From contig JBDGRL010000020.1 of the NCBI GenBank assembly GCA_042218065.1, positions 1 through 6,131 of the forward strand: a DNA stretch of 6,131 nt, given 5' to 3'. Positions 1-6,090 of this stretch are shown one piece after another. Positions within the stretch are counted from its first letter, which is position 1. Each line of letters opens with the position of its first letter. Source of the stretch: JBDGRJ01 sp042218065 (lineage in GTDB: Bacteria > Patescibacteriota > Patescibacteriia > Magasanikbacterales > UBA922). The notes below the pieces were generated by a model, which was not told where the DNA came from, did not search any database, and saw nothing but the letters and a program-made list of their open reading frames with translations. The position numbers were made by a program, and so were the translations under genes.

Positions 1-2213
1 CCGTCTTGTTCTACCGCTGCTCTTCCTTCTGAAAAACTACGAGCCACATCATAACTTTGATCAGAAATTGGTTCACCTTGTTTGTTAATGTGGAACCATT
101 TTTCCCCGTGTCTTACTCTTGCTAGACCATTATGAAAATTATGAATTTCTGAAATATCCAAGCCTGTTTTATTTTCAAAATAATCCTGTAATTTGTTATA
201 AGATACCTGATAATCCTCTCTCAAACTCTCCTGTAAAAGCTTTGGTATGTTTTTAACTCCAGACAAGTCGGAACCACTAAAATCTAAAAAATTATATTTT
301 ATACCTTCGAAATCAACATCTTTAAAAGAGTTACCTTCAAAATTTGCATTCCTTAAATCAGATCCAGAAAAGTCTACATCCTCAAAAGAGTTACCCATAA
401 ATGTAGCATTTCTTAAATCTGCTTCAGAAAAGTCTCTTCCGATTAGCTGATCACTATGCCAATCTATTACAATATCTTGCAAGTACCACTGGCTATGATC
501 TTTGCACTCTTCTGGTGCCCCATTATCTAACTTAAATGAATGTTCCAAATAGGTTTGGCTTTTACTAGATAGTTTATTTTCAATTTTAATTTTCGACCCA
601 GTTTTTTCGGAAATAACTTCTCTGTTTTTCTGCAAAGCATCTAAAATATGATAGGAAGCTCGCACAAGTTCTCTTTGTATTTCTTTATGCCTATCCTTCT
701 TTTCCTTTTTCTCTTGTTTAAGCTTCTTTTCTCCATCAGAAGACAAAGCCTTTAAACCCAGATCATACATTGGTTCACCTGGGGCCAGCCTATTTTTAAA
801 CTCCTCCCAAAAATTAACTTCTTCTGGATTAATTTCTTTAATTCTTTGCTGTTCCAGCTCAATTTGTTCAAAAATTTCCCCTAATAACGTAAAGATGTTA
901 TCTAAAAAACTTTTCAACTTTTCTTTTGTTGTAACCCCCTCATCTTCTCCTACTTGACCATACCGAAAGACAATCTCTAAGTTATCAGCAAGCTCTTTGT
1001 AGTCTTTTTCTAAAATAATCTCTCCTTTCGAAAAAAACAAATTTTTTAATAGATTAGATGTAACCTCATCTATAGTTTCTTCCACATTTTCAGCAGCTTG
1101 CTCAACTTTTTTTCTTCTTTCCTCATCATCAATACCACTAGCAATACCTTCTAAGTCAATACTTATCGATATTGTTTCTGTGTGTTCTTCTAGCTCTTCA
1201 GGTGAGATACCACAGAACTCTTCTAGAACCTCTTCTTGTTCGAACTCTACTGAGTTTCTGAAAGCAATGTGGAACATATTTCCTCTAAGCAACCGTACTT
1301 CTTCTTTTTGGAGTTGTTCGTGGCTTTGTTTTTGTCCTGGGTGTTGTTCTGGTGAGATTATCTCTTCTGATATTGGAGTTGTTTGTGGTTCTCCAATTAG
1401 TAGATGAAAAAGTTGTGGGTTGTTTTTTAATGCTTGGGTAAATCTATCCCACAGACCTTCTTGTCCTTCTTCTAGGTATTGTTTCAGGTCTTCAAGTGTA
1501 AAAGCTTCTTGCGGGTTTGTTTGTGGTTGGGTAACCTGCTCTAAAAGTTGTTGCTGTTGTTCTTGAGAGGGGTTTACAAACCTATCAAACACTAAGTTGA
1601 TGGTATTGTAGTCACTTTCGATATTTAATTTTGAGTCAAATTCCTCTGTACCTCCTTCAAGCAGTTGCAGCATTTCTGAGAGAGTAAATACTGTAGATTG
1701 TTTTACTTGCTCAGCTCCATACATTCCTGGATTAAGGTTCTCTGAAGGTAAGATATCAGAATAGTTTAAAGATACTTCTTGTTCTATCTGTTGTTCGTAT
1801 TGTCTTAGTTGTGTAGATACGTAATTTTCAAGGCTGTGTTGTTTTATTGAGTTTAGATAATTTTGCAGTGCTGATTGAACTTTTTTCCTCTTATCTTGTG
1901 GTAAGTCTGCTAGTTGAATTTTTCCTGTTTGTTGTTCATTTTGCCTTACCTTTTCTACTACTTTTCTGAGGTGGTTAATCCTTTCTTTGATATCTTGGTA
2001 GGACTTTTTTCTATGTTTCTTTTCTTCTGAATCTAAACCTTTCTCTTGCGGCCATTGCTCAAGAAATCTTTCATCCTCTTCTAGTTGAAACTTTATCTCC
2101 ATTAAATTTAGTTGCTCTGGCTGTTCTTGTCTTTCTTGTCGGTACTCTTCTAGTGAAACTAGCTGCTCTTCTAGTGGTTTTTCTGGATTGTAGCCTGATT
2201 CTCCGTTCTCCAT
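1..2213 (-). CDS. Large acidic protein: paralogous helical N-domain, pentapeptide repeats and WG repeats (partial)
   Basis: This frame stays open from the ATG at 2213 to the window edge, giving 737 codons with the C-terminus missing. An in-frame TAA lies directly before the ATG, so no earlier start is possible. Residues 1-310 are Glu/Gln-rich and helical, with a QQQQ run at 219-222, and resemble the whole upstream neighbour (shared NPQE at 233, NP-L-H-G-PQ at 265-277, HP-QK at 291-295). Residues 311-590 are a second charged helical region, very Lys-rich at 496-512. Residues 593-655 are pentapeptide repeats (RDFSEADLRNATF and onward), a family that folds as a right-handed beta-helix. From about 692 a WG-type repeat follows (NGLARV, KWFHIN, YDVARSFSEGRAAV), and a second unit starts at the edge. 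No signal peptide or membrane segment is visible, so it is probably cytoplasmic. Pentapeptide and WG repeats usually serve as binding scaffolds; the specific function is unknown. It lies 47 nt after its paralog and is probably cotranscribed with it. Confidence 0.9.
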   Translation of the reverse strand, partial: MENGESGYNPEKPLEEQLVSLEEYRQERQEQPEQLNLMEIKFQLEEDERFLEQWPQEKGLDSEEKKHRKKSYQDIKERINHLRKVVEKVRQNEQQTGKIQLADLPQDKRKKVQSALQNYLNSIKQHSLENYVSTQLRQYEQQIEQEVSLNYSDILPSENLNPGMYGAEQVKQSTVFTLSEMLQLLEGGTEEFDSKLNIESDYNTINLVFDRFVNPSQEQQQQLLEQVTQPQTNPQEAFTLEDLKQYLEEGQEGLWDRFTQALKNNPQLFHLLIGEPQTTPISEEIISPEQHPGQKQSHEQLQKEEVRLLRGNMFHIAFRNSVEFEQEEVLEEFCGISPEELEEHTETISISIDLEGIASGIDDEERRKKVEQAAENVEETIDEVTSNLLKNLFFSKGEIILEKDYKELADNLEIVFRYGQVGEDEGVTTKEKLKSFLDNIFTLLGEIFEQIELEQQRIKEINPEEVNFWEEFKNRLAPGEPMYDLGLKALSSDGEKKLKQEKKEKKDRHKEIQRELVRASYHILDALQKNREVISEKTGSKIKIENKLSSKSQTYLEHSFKLDNGAPEECKDHSQWYLQDIVIDWHSDQLIGRDFSEADLRNATFMGNSFEDVDFSGSDLRNANFEGNSFKDVDFEGIKYNFLDFSGSDLSGVKNIPKLLQESLREDYQVSYNKLQDYFENKTGLDISEIHNFHNGLARVRHGEKWFHINKQGEPISDQSYDVARSFSEGRAAVEQD
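256..437 (-). repeat. Pentapeptide-repeat block containing a tandem 60-bp (20-residue) duplication
   Basis: Within the large partial gene, residues 593-653 follow the A(D/N)LXX-like pattern with F or L at every fifth position. Two successive 20-residue units (599-618 and 619-638, bases 420-301) match at 15 of 20 residues: both start DLRNA, share GNSF and share DVDF. Aligned base by base, 361-420 and 301-360 agree at about 41 of 60 positions. Partial units flank them on both sides (FSEADL before, FSGSDLSG after). The period of four pentapeptides equals one full turn of the expected beta-helix, suggesting growth by tandem duplication of one coil. Confidence 0.8.
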
Positions 2214-2259
2214 TTATTGTTATTATTTTGGTTCTTTTAAATTAACATAAACAGGTTTT

Positions 2260-3237
2260 TTAGTAAATAAAGATAGACCTGTGGACAAATCTATTGTTTT
2301 TTCTCATAAATCCAGCTTCTTCTCTTTGTTTTTGATCAAACTCTTCTTTTTGCTTTGGGTGTTCTCCCGGTGCTATTATCTCATCTTGGGGGCCATAAAC
2401 TTGTGGTTTACCCATGATCATATGTAGAAGTTCTGGGTTGGATTGGATAGTGTCTCTGAAGTCGTGCCATAGCTCTTCCCCGAGGTAGGACCTTAGATCA
2501 GATAAATCAAAAACTTCTTGCGGGTTATCTTTTGATTGAGTCACTGACTCTAAGATTTGGCTTGTATCTGCTCCTTGAATAAAACGTTTAAATACCTTAT
2601 CTATGGTAGTAAAATCATTTTCCTCTTCTAGTTCATGCATGAACTCTTCGCCCGTCTGGCTTAGGTGTTGCATCATTTCCGAAAGCACATAGGCTGTCGA
2701 TCTTTCTATTTCTTTGGGGTGATAGGTCTCAGGACGCATGTCTCCTGTAGGTAGTACTTCGGAGTAATCTATCTCAGGTTCGTCTTCGAGCTGTTCTGCT
2801 TTTTCTTTTAATGCAGATCGGATAAACTCGTCAAAGCTATTATTTTTTATCGTGGTCAAGTAATCTTGAAACAAGCTTTGAAACAGTAACTCTGTTTCCT
2901 CATTAATTCTGCTTCGATCTTCTAATATTTTATCTAGACTTTCTTCTAGATCATTCAACTTAGTTTTGATTTCTTCTTCCCAAGCTTCTCTTCTTTCTTT
3001 TAGAGTTTGCTTATCTACTGTTTGATCATTAAGCCAAGCCTCAATAAACTCTCTATCCTCCATTAGGGCAAACCTGATCTCAATTAAGTCCAACTGTTCT
3101 ACTTGTCTTTCTCTTTCCTCTCTGTACTCAAGAGTATTTGACCAATCTTCTGTATTTGGATCCTGTTGTGCTTCTTTTGTATCAGATTCAGGGTTAGGAT
3201 CTGATACTTCTCTGCCTTTTGGGTCTAATATTGACAA
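2260..3237 (-). CDS. Acidic Glu/Gln-rich helical protein, short paralog of the downstream large protein
   Basis: This is a 325-residue hypothetical protein; I recognise no named family. It is strongly acidic, rich in Glu, Gln, Asp and Lys, and predicted mostly helical, with possible coiled coil around residues 36-145. No signal peptide, membrane segment or catalytic motif is visible. Residues 36-309 align with residues 21-305 of the next gene; over the best block (residues 238-307) about 32 of 70 positions are identical by hand alignment. The start is TTG: an in-frame TAA lies four codons upstream, and the first internal ATG (M59) falls inside the conserved region. No Shine-Dalgarno is visible. 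The tail after residue 309 (RKNNRFVHRSIFIY) does not match the paralog well, and it follows a run of six A. A one-base shift there would give a different C-terminus ending at 2223, so the 3' end is uncertain. The gene probably heads a two-gene operon with the large protein. Confidence 0.8.
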   Translation of the reverse strand: MSILDPKGREVSDPNPESDTKEAQQDPNTEDWSNTLEYREERERQVEQLDLIEIRFALMEDREFIEAWLNDQTVDKQTLKERREAWEEEIKTKLNDLEESLDKILEDRSRINEETELLFQSLFQDYLTTIKNNSFDEFIRSALKEKAEQLEDEPEIDYSEVLPTGDMRPETYHPKEIERSTAYVLSEMMQHLSQTGEEFMHELEEENDFTTIDKVFKRFIQGADTSQILESVTQSKDNPQEVFDLSDLRSYLGEELWHDFRDTIQSNPELLHMIMGKPQVYGPQDEIIAPGEHPKQKEEFDQKQREEAGFMRKNNRFVHRSIFIY

Positions 3238-3263
3238 AGTATGTAGTTACTAAGTTTTTTACT

Positions 3264-3292
3264 ATTTTAGCATACTAGTTGGTATTTTAAAA
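3264..3292 (-). promoter_or_regulatory. Candidate extended -10 promoter for the acidic paralog pair
   Basis: On the minus strand, TAAAAT (3269-3264, five of six to TATAAT) is preceded by TGC, giving an extended -10 element (TGnTAAAAT). The hexamer 17 bp upstream (TTTTAA, 3292-3287) is a poor -35, which an extended -10 can compensate for. Transcription would start near 3257 and leave a leader of about 20 nt before the TTG start, similar to the leader predicted for the ABC operon. Confidence 0.4.
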
Positions 3293-3294
3293 TT

Positions 3295-3322
3295 AAAAAA
3301 ACTATGAAGTAGTCTGTTTTTT
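3295..3322 (-). terminator. Weak AT-rich hairpin, possible terminator after the ABC operon
   Basis: ACTA (3301-3304) pairs with TAGT (3310-3313) around a 5-nt loop. Six A (3295-3300) can then pair with six T (3317-3322) past a 3-nt bulge. Read on the minus strand, the hairpin runs into a T-tract at 3300-3295. It lies about 210 nt after the permease stop and just upstream of the next candidate promoter. The stem has almost no G-C pairs, so it would be weak; chance is possible in AT-rich DNA. Confidence 0.25.
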
Positions 3323-3529
3323 ATTTGGCTTGATTTAGTGAAGAAAAATAGTTGTGGACGCCTTGCAAAATAGTTGGAAACAGTTTAAAAGAGGGGTTTT
3401 TGTTTTCTATCGCAGGATAAAGAGACTAGAAAGTAGTATTAATAGTGGAGGTAGTGCTGGCTAATTCAAGTACCTAGTGTTATTGCAAAGCACTTTAACT
3501 ATTTATTGACTAATAGAAAAGATTTACAT

Positions 3530-4279
3530 TTATTCTATATCACTACTCCAATGTAAAAAACTCTTCTCCAATAAATTGAAAAATAAGTTTAACCCATACC
3601 CAATTATTCCTGTAAGCAATATCACAGCATACATTGTAGATATCTCATAAGTAGTTTGGGCATCTATAATCTCATTTCCTAAACCATGCTGAGTGCCAAT
3701 AAGCATCTCTGCTAATATAATAACTATAAAAGCTATGCTAACAGCATTTCGTATTCCTACAAAAGTTTGAGGCAGGCTCTCCCAGAATAATACTGTACGA
3801 AATATCTGCATTTTTGAGGCACCCATTATTTCAGCTACCATTACTCTTGCTTTACTAGCATGCATTACCCCATAAGCTGTATTAAACAAAATTATCAAGA
3901 AAGAAGCGAAAGCAGCAACTGCAATCTTCGCCATATTAGATACTCCAAAAAATAAAATAAACATTGGCAACAAAGCAGTCACAGGAGTCGATCGGAAGAA
4001 ATCTACAATAAACTCAATGCTGGTATATAATTTCTTTGAACTCCCTAAACCTAGTCCTAAAGGAACACCTAACAAAGTAGAGATACTAAAAGCGACAAAA
4101 ATCCTCCATAATGTGGCCCACAAATCATCCAAAATCTCTCCAGTAATGATAAGATTATATAACTTCTCAATAGTAACAGTAGGTCCAGTTAAAAGTACAC
4201 TATCTACTAATTGTAACTGAGAAACCGCAAACCAAGCAAAAATAAATAAAATTGGACCGATTATTGCATATTTTTTCAT
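3530..4279 (-). CDS. ABC transporter permease, NitT/TauT (SsuC/TauC-like) family
   Basis: This 249-residue inner-membrane protein would form, as a dimer, the channel of an importer for a small, probably anionic or sulfonate-like organic solute. Its length is normal for the SsuC/TauC family. Hydrophobic segments lie near residues 4-20, 56-79, 100-112, 117-138, 179-195 and 216-236. Family hallmarks are visible: the RSTP-V-LLP stretch at 96-105 and the EAA loop from about 149 to 177 (AEIMGAS, then ESLPQTFVGIR), which docks on the ATPase. AEMLIG-GLG follows at 190-201. The ATG shares one base with the ATPase stop (TAATG), indicating translational coupling. It is the last gene of the three-gene operon. 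No frameshift or missing segment is seen. The family is clear; the substrate is not. Confidence 0.93.
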   Translation of the reverse strand: MKKYAIIGPILFIFAWFAVSQLQLVDSVLLTGPTVTIEKLYNLIITGEILDDLWATLWRIFVAFSISTLLGVPLGLGLGSSKKLYTSIEFIVDFFRSTPVTALLPMFILFFGVSNMAKIAVAAFASFLIILFNTAYGVMHASKARVMVAEIMGASKMQIFRTVLFWESLPQTFVGIRNAVSIAFIVIILAEMLIGTQHGLGNEIIDAQTTYEISTMYAVILLTGIIGYGLNLFFNLLEKSFLHWSSDIE

Positions 4280-5031
4280 TAGCTCTTTTTATTTGTTTCA
4301 AAGACAGAAAGTATCTTTTCTTTAGTTTTGTGAAACTCTTCCTCGTTTACTGAATCCATAGTTCTTGGGTAAGTTAATGGATTTTCAACAGTATCTAATA
4401 TTTTGGTAGGTTTATGAGATAAAACCGACACTTTGTTGGATAGATAAATAGACTCTTCAATATCGTGTGTAACCATGATCACAGTAGGTTCATATTTGAG
4501 ATAGTATTTCTGTAGTAAGTTTCTTAATTTCACAGAGTTTTCAAAATCTAAAGCAGAAAATGGCTCATCAATCAATAACAATTTAGGGTATGTAATTAAA
4601 GCTCGTATAAATGCTAAAATTTGTTGCTGCCCACCACTTAGATCTCCTGGATGACCCTCCCACCAATCAATATCTAGATCTAATAGCTCTTTAATTTCTT
4701 CAAAATTACTTTTTATTTCTTTCTCATTCTTTTGTTGAAGTTCCAGAGGATAAGCAATATTTTCAAAGTTAGTCCTCCAAGGAAATAGAGACCTTCTATA
4801 ATCCTGAAAAATGTAACTTATGTCAGACTTATCATAATTTCCAAGCTCTATATTACCCTCCGCAGGAGTAGAAACTCCAGCAATTAAATTAAGTAAAGTA
4901 GTTTTACCAGAACCATTCGGTCCGAAAATAGAAGTAATTTTTTCTGTTTCTGCTTCGAAATTAAACTCATTGAATACTGTGGTGTCGCCATTTACTTTTC
5001 TTATATTGTGAACGGATATAGATTCGCTCAT
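4279..5031 (-). CDS. ABC transporter ATP-binding protein, NitT/TauT (SsuB/TauB-like) family
   Basis: This 250-residue cytoplasmic ATPase powers the importer formed with the adjacent permease and binding protein. All nucleotide-binding motifs are intact: Walker A GPNGSGKT at 37-44, Q-loop Q76, ABC signature LSGGQ at 131-135, Walker B LLLIDE at 151-156, D-loop SALD at 159-162 and switch histidine H189 in VTHD. The LFPWRT sequence at 82-87, just after the Q-loop, is typical of the SsuB/TauB branch, where LLPWRT is common. The ATG follows the binding-protein stop with no gap (TAAATG). The only AGGAGA nearby ends 22 nt before the ATG, too far for a normal ribosome site, so translation probably depends on coupling. 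About 55 residues follow H189, with no recognised regulatory domain. Confidence 0.95.
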   Translation of the reverse strand: MSESISVHNIRKVNGDTTVFNEFNFEAETEKITSIFGPNGSGKTTLLNLIAGVSTPAEGNIELGNYDKSDISYIFQDYRRSLFPWRTNFENIAYPLELQQKNEKEIKSNFEEIKELLDLDIDWWEGHPGDLSGGQQQILAFIRALITYPKLLLIDEPFSALDFENSVKLRNLLQKYYLKYEPTVIMVTHDIEESIYLSNKVSVLSHKPTKILDTVENPLTYPRTMDSVNEEEFHKTKEKILSVFETNKKS

Positions 5032-6033
5032 TTACTGCTTTTGGGAATACAAGATCTCCTGGAAGTCCATCTTACCGTCAACTACATCAAACTTAGTGAA
5101 GATACCCAAGAAAGTGTTAACTGCCCCAATCTCTTCCTTTGAGAAGTCGTCATACATCTTAAAGACAGGAACGGGCACCTCAGAGATAATTTTATCTTTC
5201 AATGGCGTATATTCTTTTAGATACTTTCGAGCTTCATCAGGGTTTTTATTTGTTTCTTCTACTGCCTTATCCATTACTTCTAAAAACTTCTTAGTAGCTT
5301 CAGGGTTATTTTTGGCAAACTCAGAGCTCATTATACCCGCTCCTCCACAAAATGGATTGTCTAAATATTTAATTGTAGGTACTCGAACTAAAGTCTTACC
5401 AATACCTTTTTCTTTTACTACGGTAGGTACGGGCTCTATAGCTAACAAGGCATCAATTTTACCAGAAGAAAGTGAAGAGGCCTGTAAAGATGGGGGTAAG
5501 CCAACTAATTTAACATCCTCGCCTGGCTTTAAATTTTCTTCAGATAAAATATGCTTAGCAACAGTTTTCCATTGAACACCCTTGAGATAGCCTAGTTTCT
5601 TTCCTTGCAAGTCTTGTACTGTCTCAATATCGCTATCTTTTCTTATCAGGATAGTATCATTGGGAACTTCTTTATTCCCGCAAGCTGCCTCATAGATCTG
5701 AAGTTTTCCAGGGTGTTTAAACTCGGCTATAGCTGCAATGCTCAAGGGGCCTCCAGTATGGGTGAAGTCTATCTTCCTGGACAAAAGAGCATCAACCAAT
5801 CTATTTGGAGCCTCAAATTTTTTCCATTTTACATTAAGACCTGCTTCTTGAAAATATCCTTTTTCAAAAGCCAAAAAGAAGGGTAGGCCTTGATTTATAG
5901 GCAATCCACCGACCTTTATAGTGGGATTTTGAGGAGACTGACTATTGTTTTGACCTGATGGGAGATATATTAAACCAATGATAACTATTAAAGCCACTAC
6001 TGCTACTGTGACCCACTTAGAATTTGATGACAT
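5032..6033 (-). CDS. ABC transporter solute-binding protein, NMT1/SsuA-like, membrane-anchored
   Basis: This 333-residue extracytoplasmic receptor captures the substrate and delivers it to the adjacent permease. Residues 8-24 form one hydrophobic segment followed by a Ser/Gln/Asn/Pro linker (25-37). No cysteine occurs before C118, so it is not a lipoprotein. The segment ends LIYLPSGQ without a clear cleavage site, suggesting an uncleaved anchor. The periplasmic-binding fold begins at about 39 (IKVGGLPINQGLPFFLAFEKGYF), as in SsuA/NMT1-type proteins. Further family features are LLSRKIDFTHTGG at 83-95, LQGKKLGYLKG at 142-152, and SSGKIDALLAIEPVP at 189-203. Two cysteines (C118 and C229) could pair, which is untested. 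It is the first gene of the operon, behind a strong promoter. Sulfonate, taurine, nitrate, bicarbonate and thiamine-precursor importers share this fold, so the ligand is not assigned. Confidence 0.93.
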   Translation of the reverse strand: MSSNSKWVTVAVVALIVIIGLIYLPSGQNNSQSPQNPTIKVGGLPINQGLPFFLAFEKGYFQEAGLNVKWKKFEAPNRLVDALLSRKIDFTHTGGPLSIAAIAEFKHPGKLQIYEAACGNKEVPNDTILIRKDSDIETVQDLQGKKLGYLKGVQWKTVAKHILSEENLKPGEDVKLVGLPPSLQASSLSSGKIDALLAIEPVPTVVKEKGIGKTLVRVPTIKYLDNPFCGGAGIMSSEFAKNNPEATKKFLEVMDKAVEETNKNPDEARKYLKEYTPLKDKIISEVPVPVFKMYDDFSKEEIGAVNTFLGIFTKFDVVDGKMDFQEILYSQKQ

Positions 6034-6058
6034 GTTGTATTAAATTATTTTTTACGTG

Positions 6059-6074
6059 GGTATTATAATATACC
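6059..6074. promoter_or_regulatory. Inverted repeat centred on the -10 box, possible operator
   Basis: The arms GGTAT (6059-6063) and ATACC (6070-6074) are perfect inverted copies separated by six bases (TATAAT on the plus strand). They enclose the -10 hexamer of the ABC operon. A dimeric repressor bound here would block RNA polymerase. The inner ten bases 6061-6070 are also a perfect palindrome, partly because AT-rich -10 sequences tend to be symmetric, so chance is a real alternative. Confidence 0.3.
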
Positions 6075-6090
6075 AATAATAAAACTTCAA
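6062..6090 (-). promoter_or_regulatory. Sigma70-type promoter of the ABC import operon
   Basis: On the minus strand the -35 hexamer TTGAAG (6090-6085, four of six to consensus) is followed by an optimal 17-bp spacer and a perfect TATAAT (6067-6062). Transcription should start near 6055 and leave a leader of roughly 20 nt before the ATG at 6033. That leader is too short for a riboswitch and contains no Shine-Dalgarno-like sequence. Bases 6091-6131 show no further recognisable element. Confidence 0.7.

Larger units (their letters stand above)
3238..3529. other. Intergenic region between the ABC permease and the acidic paralog pair
   Basis: I see no protein gene, tRNA or recognisable riboswitch in this stretch of 292 bp on either strand. 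It contains a candidate promoter for the left-hand genes near 3264-3292, an AT-only hairpin at 3295-3322, and the 10-bp sequence AAAATAGTTG twice (3345-3354 and 3367-3376, 22 bp apart). A 5-bp inverted repeat (AGGTA/TACCT) lies near 3448-3474 and has no T-tract. The stretch 3330-3480 is somewhat less AT-rich than the rest and is unexplained. Confidence 0.6.

Noticed and set aside
247..450. Plus-strand open frame of 67 codons with Lys/Ser-rich periodic sequence
   Set aside because: It is the antisense shadow of the pentapeptide-repeat block; its periodicity simply mirrors that repeat.
1180..1407. Plus-strand open frame of 75 codons, Ser/Cys-rich
   Set aside because: Antisense of the Glu-rich part of the large minus-strand gene, since GAA/GAG codons read as Ser- and Phe-type codons in reverse. 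No initiation signals and no recognisable domain.
2214..2259. Terminator between the two acidic paralogs
   Set aside because: No hairpin longer than four base pairs and no stem followed by a T-tract; the genes are more likely cotranscribed.
3238..3529. CRISPR array, tRNA or small RNA gene in the gap
   Set aside because: No regularly spaced repeats of CRISPR length, no cloverleaf arms or CCA end, and no strong promoter-terminator pair framing a short transcript.
4017..4220. Plus-strand open frame of 67 codons
   Set aside because: Lies wholly opposite the well-supported permease gene and resembles no protein I know.
5096..5886. Two plus-strand open frames (5096-5575 and 5605-5886)
   Set aside because: Both are antisense to the solute-binding protein gene, whose family features are unmistakable on the minus strand.
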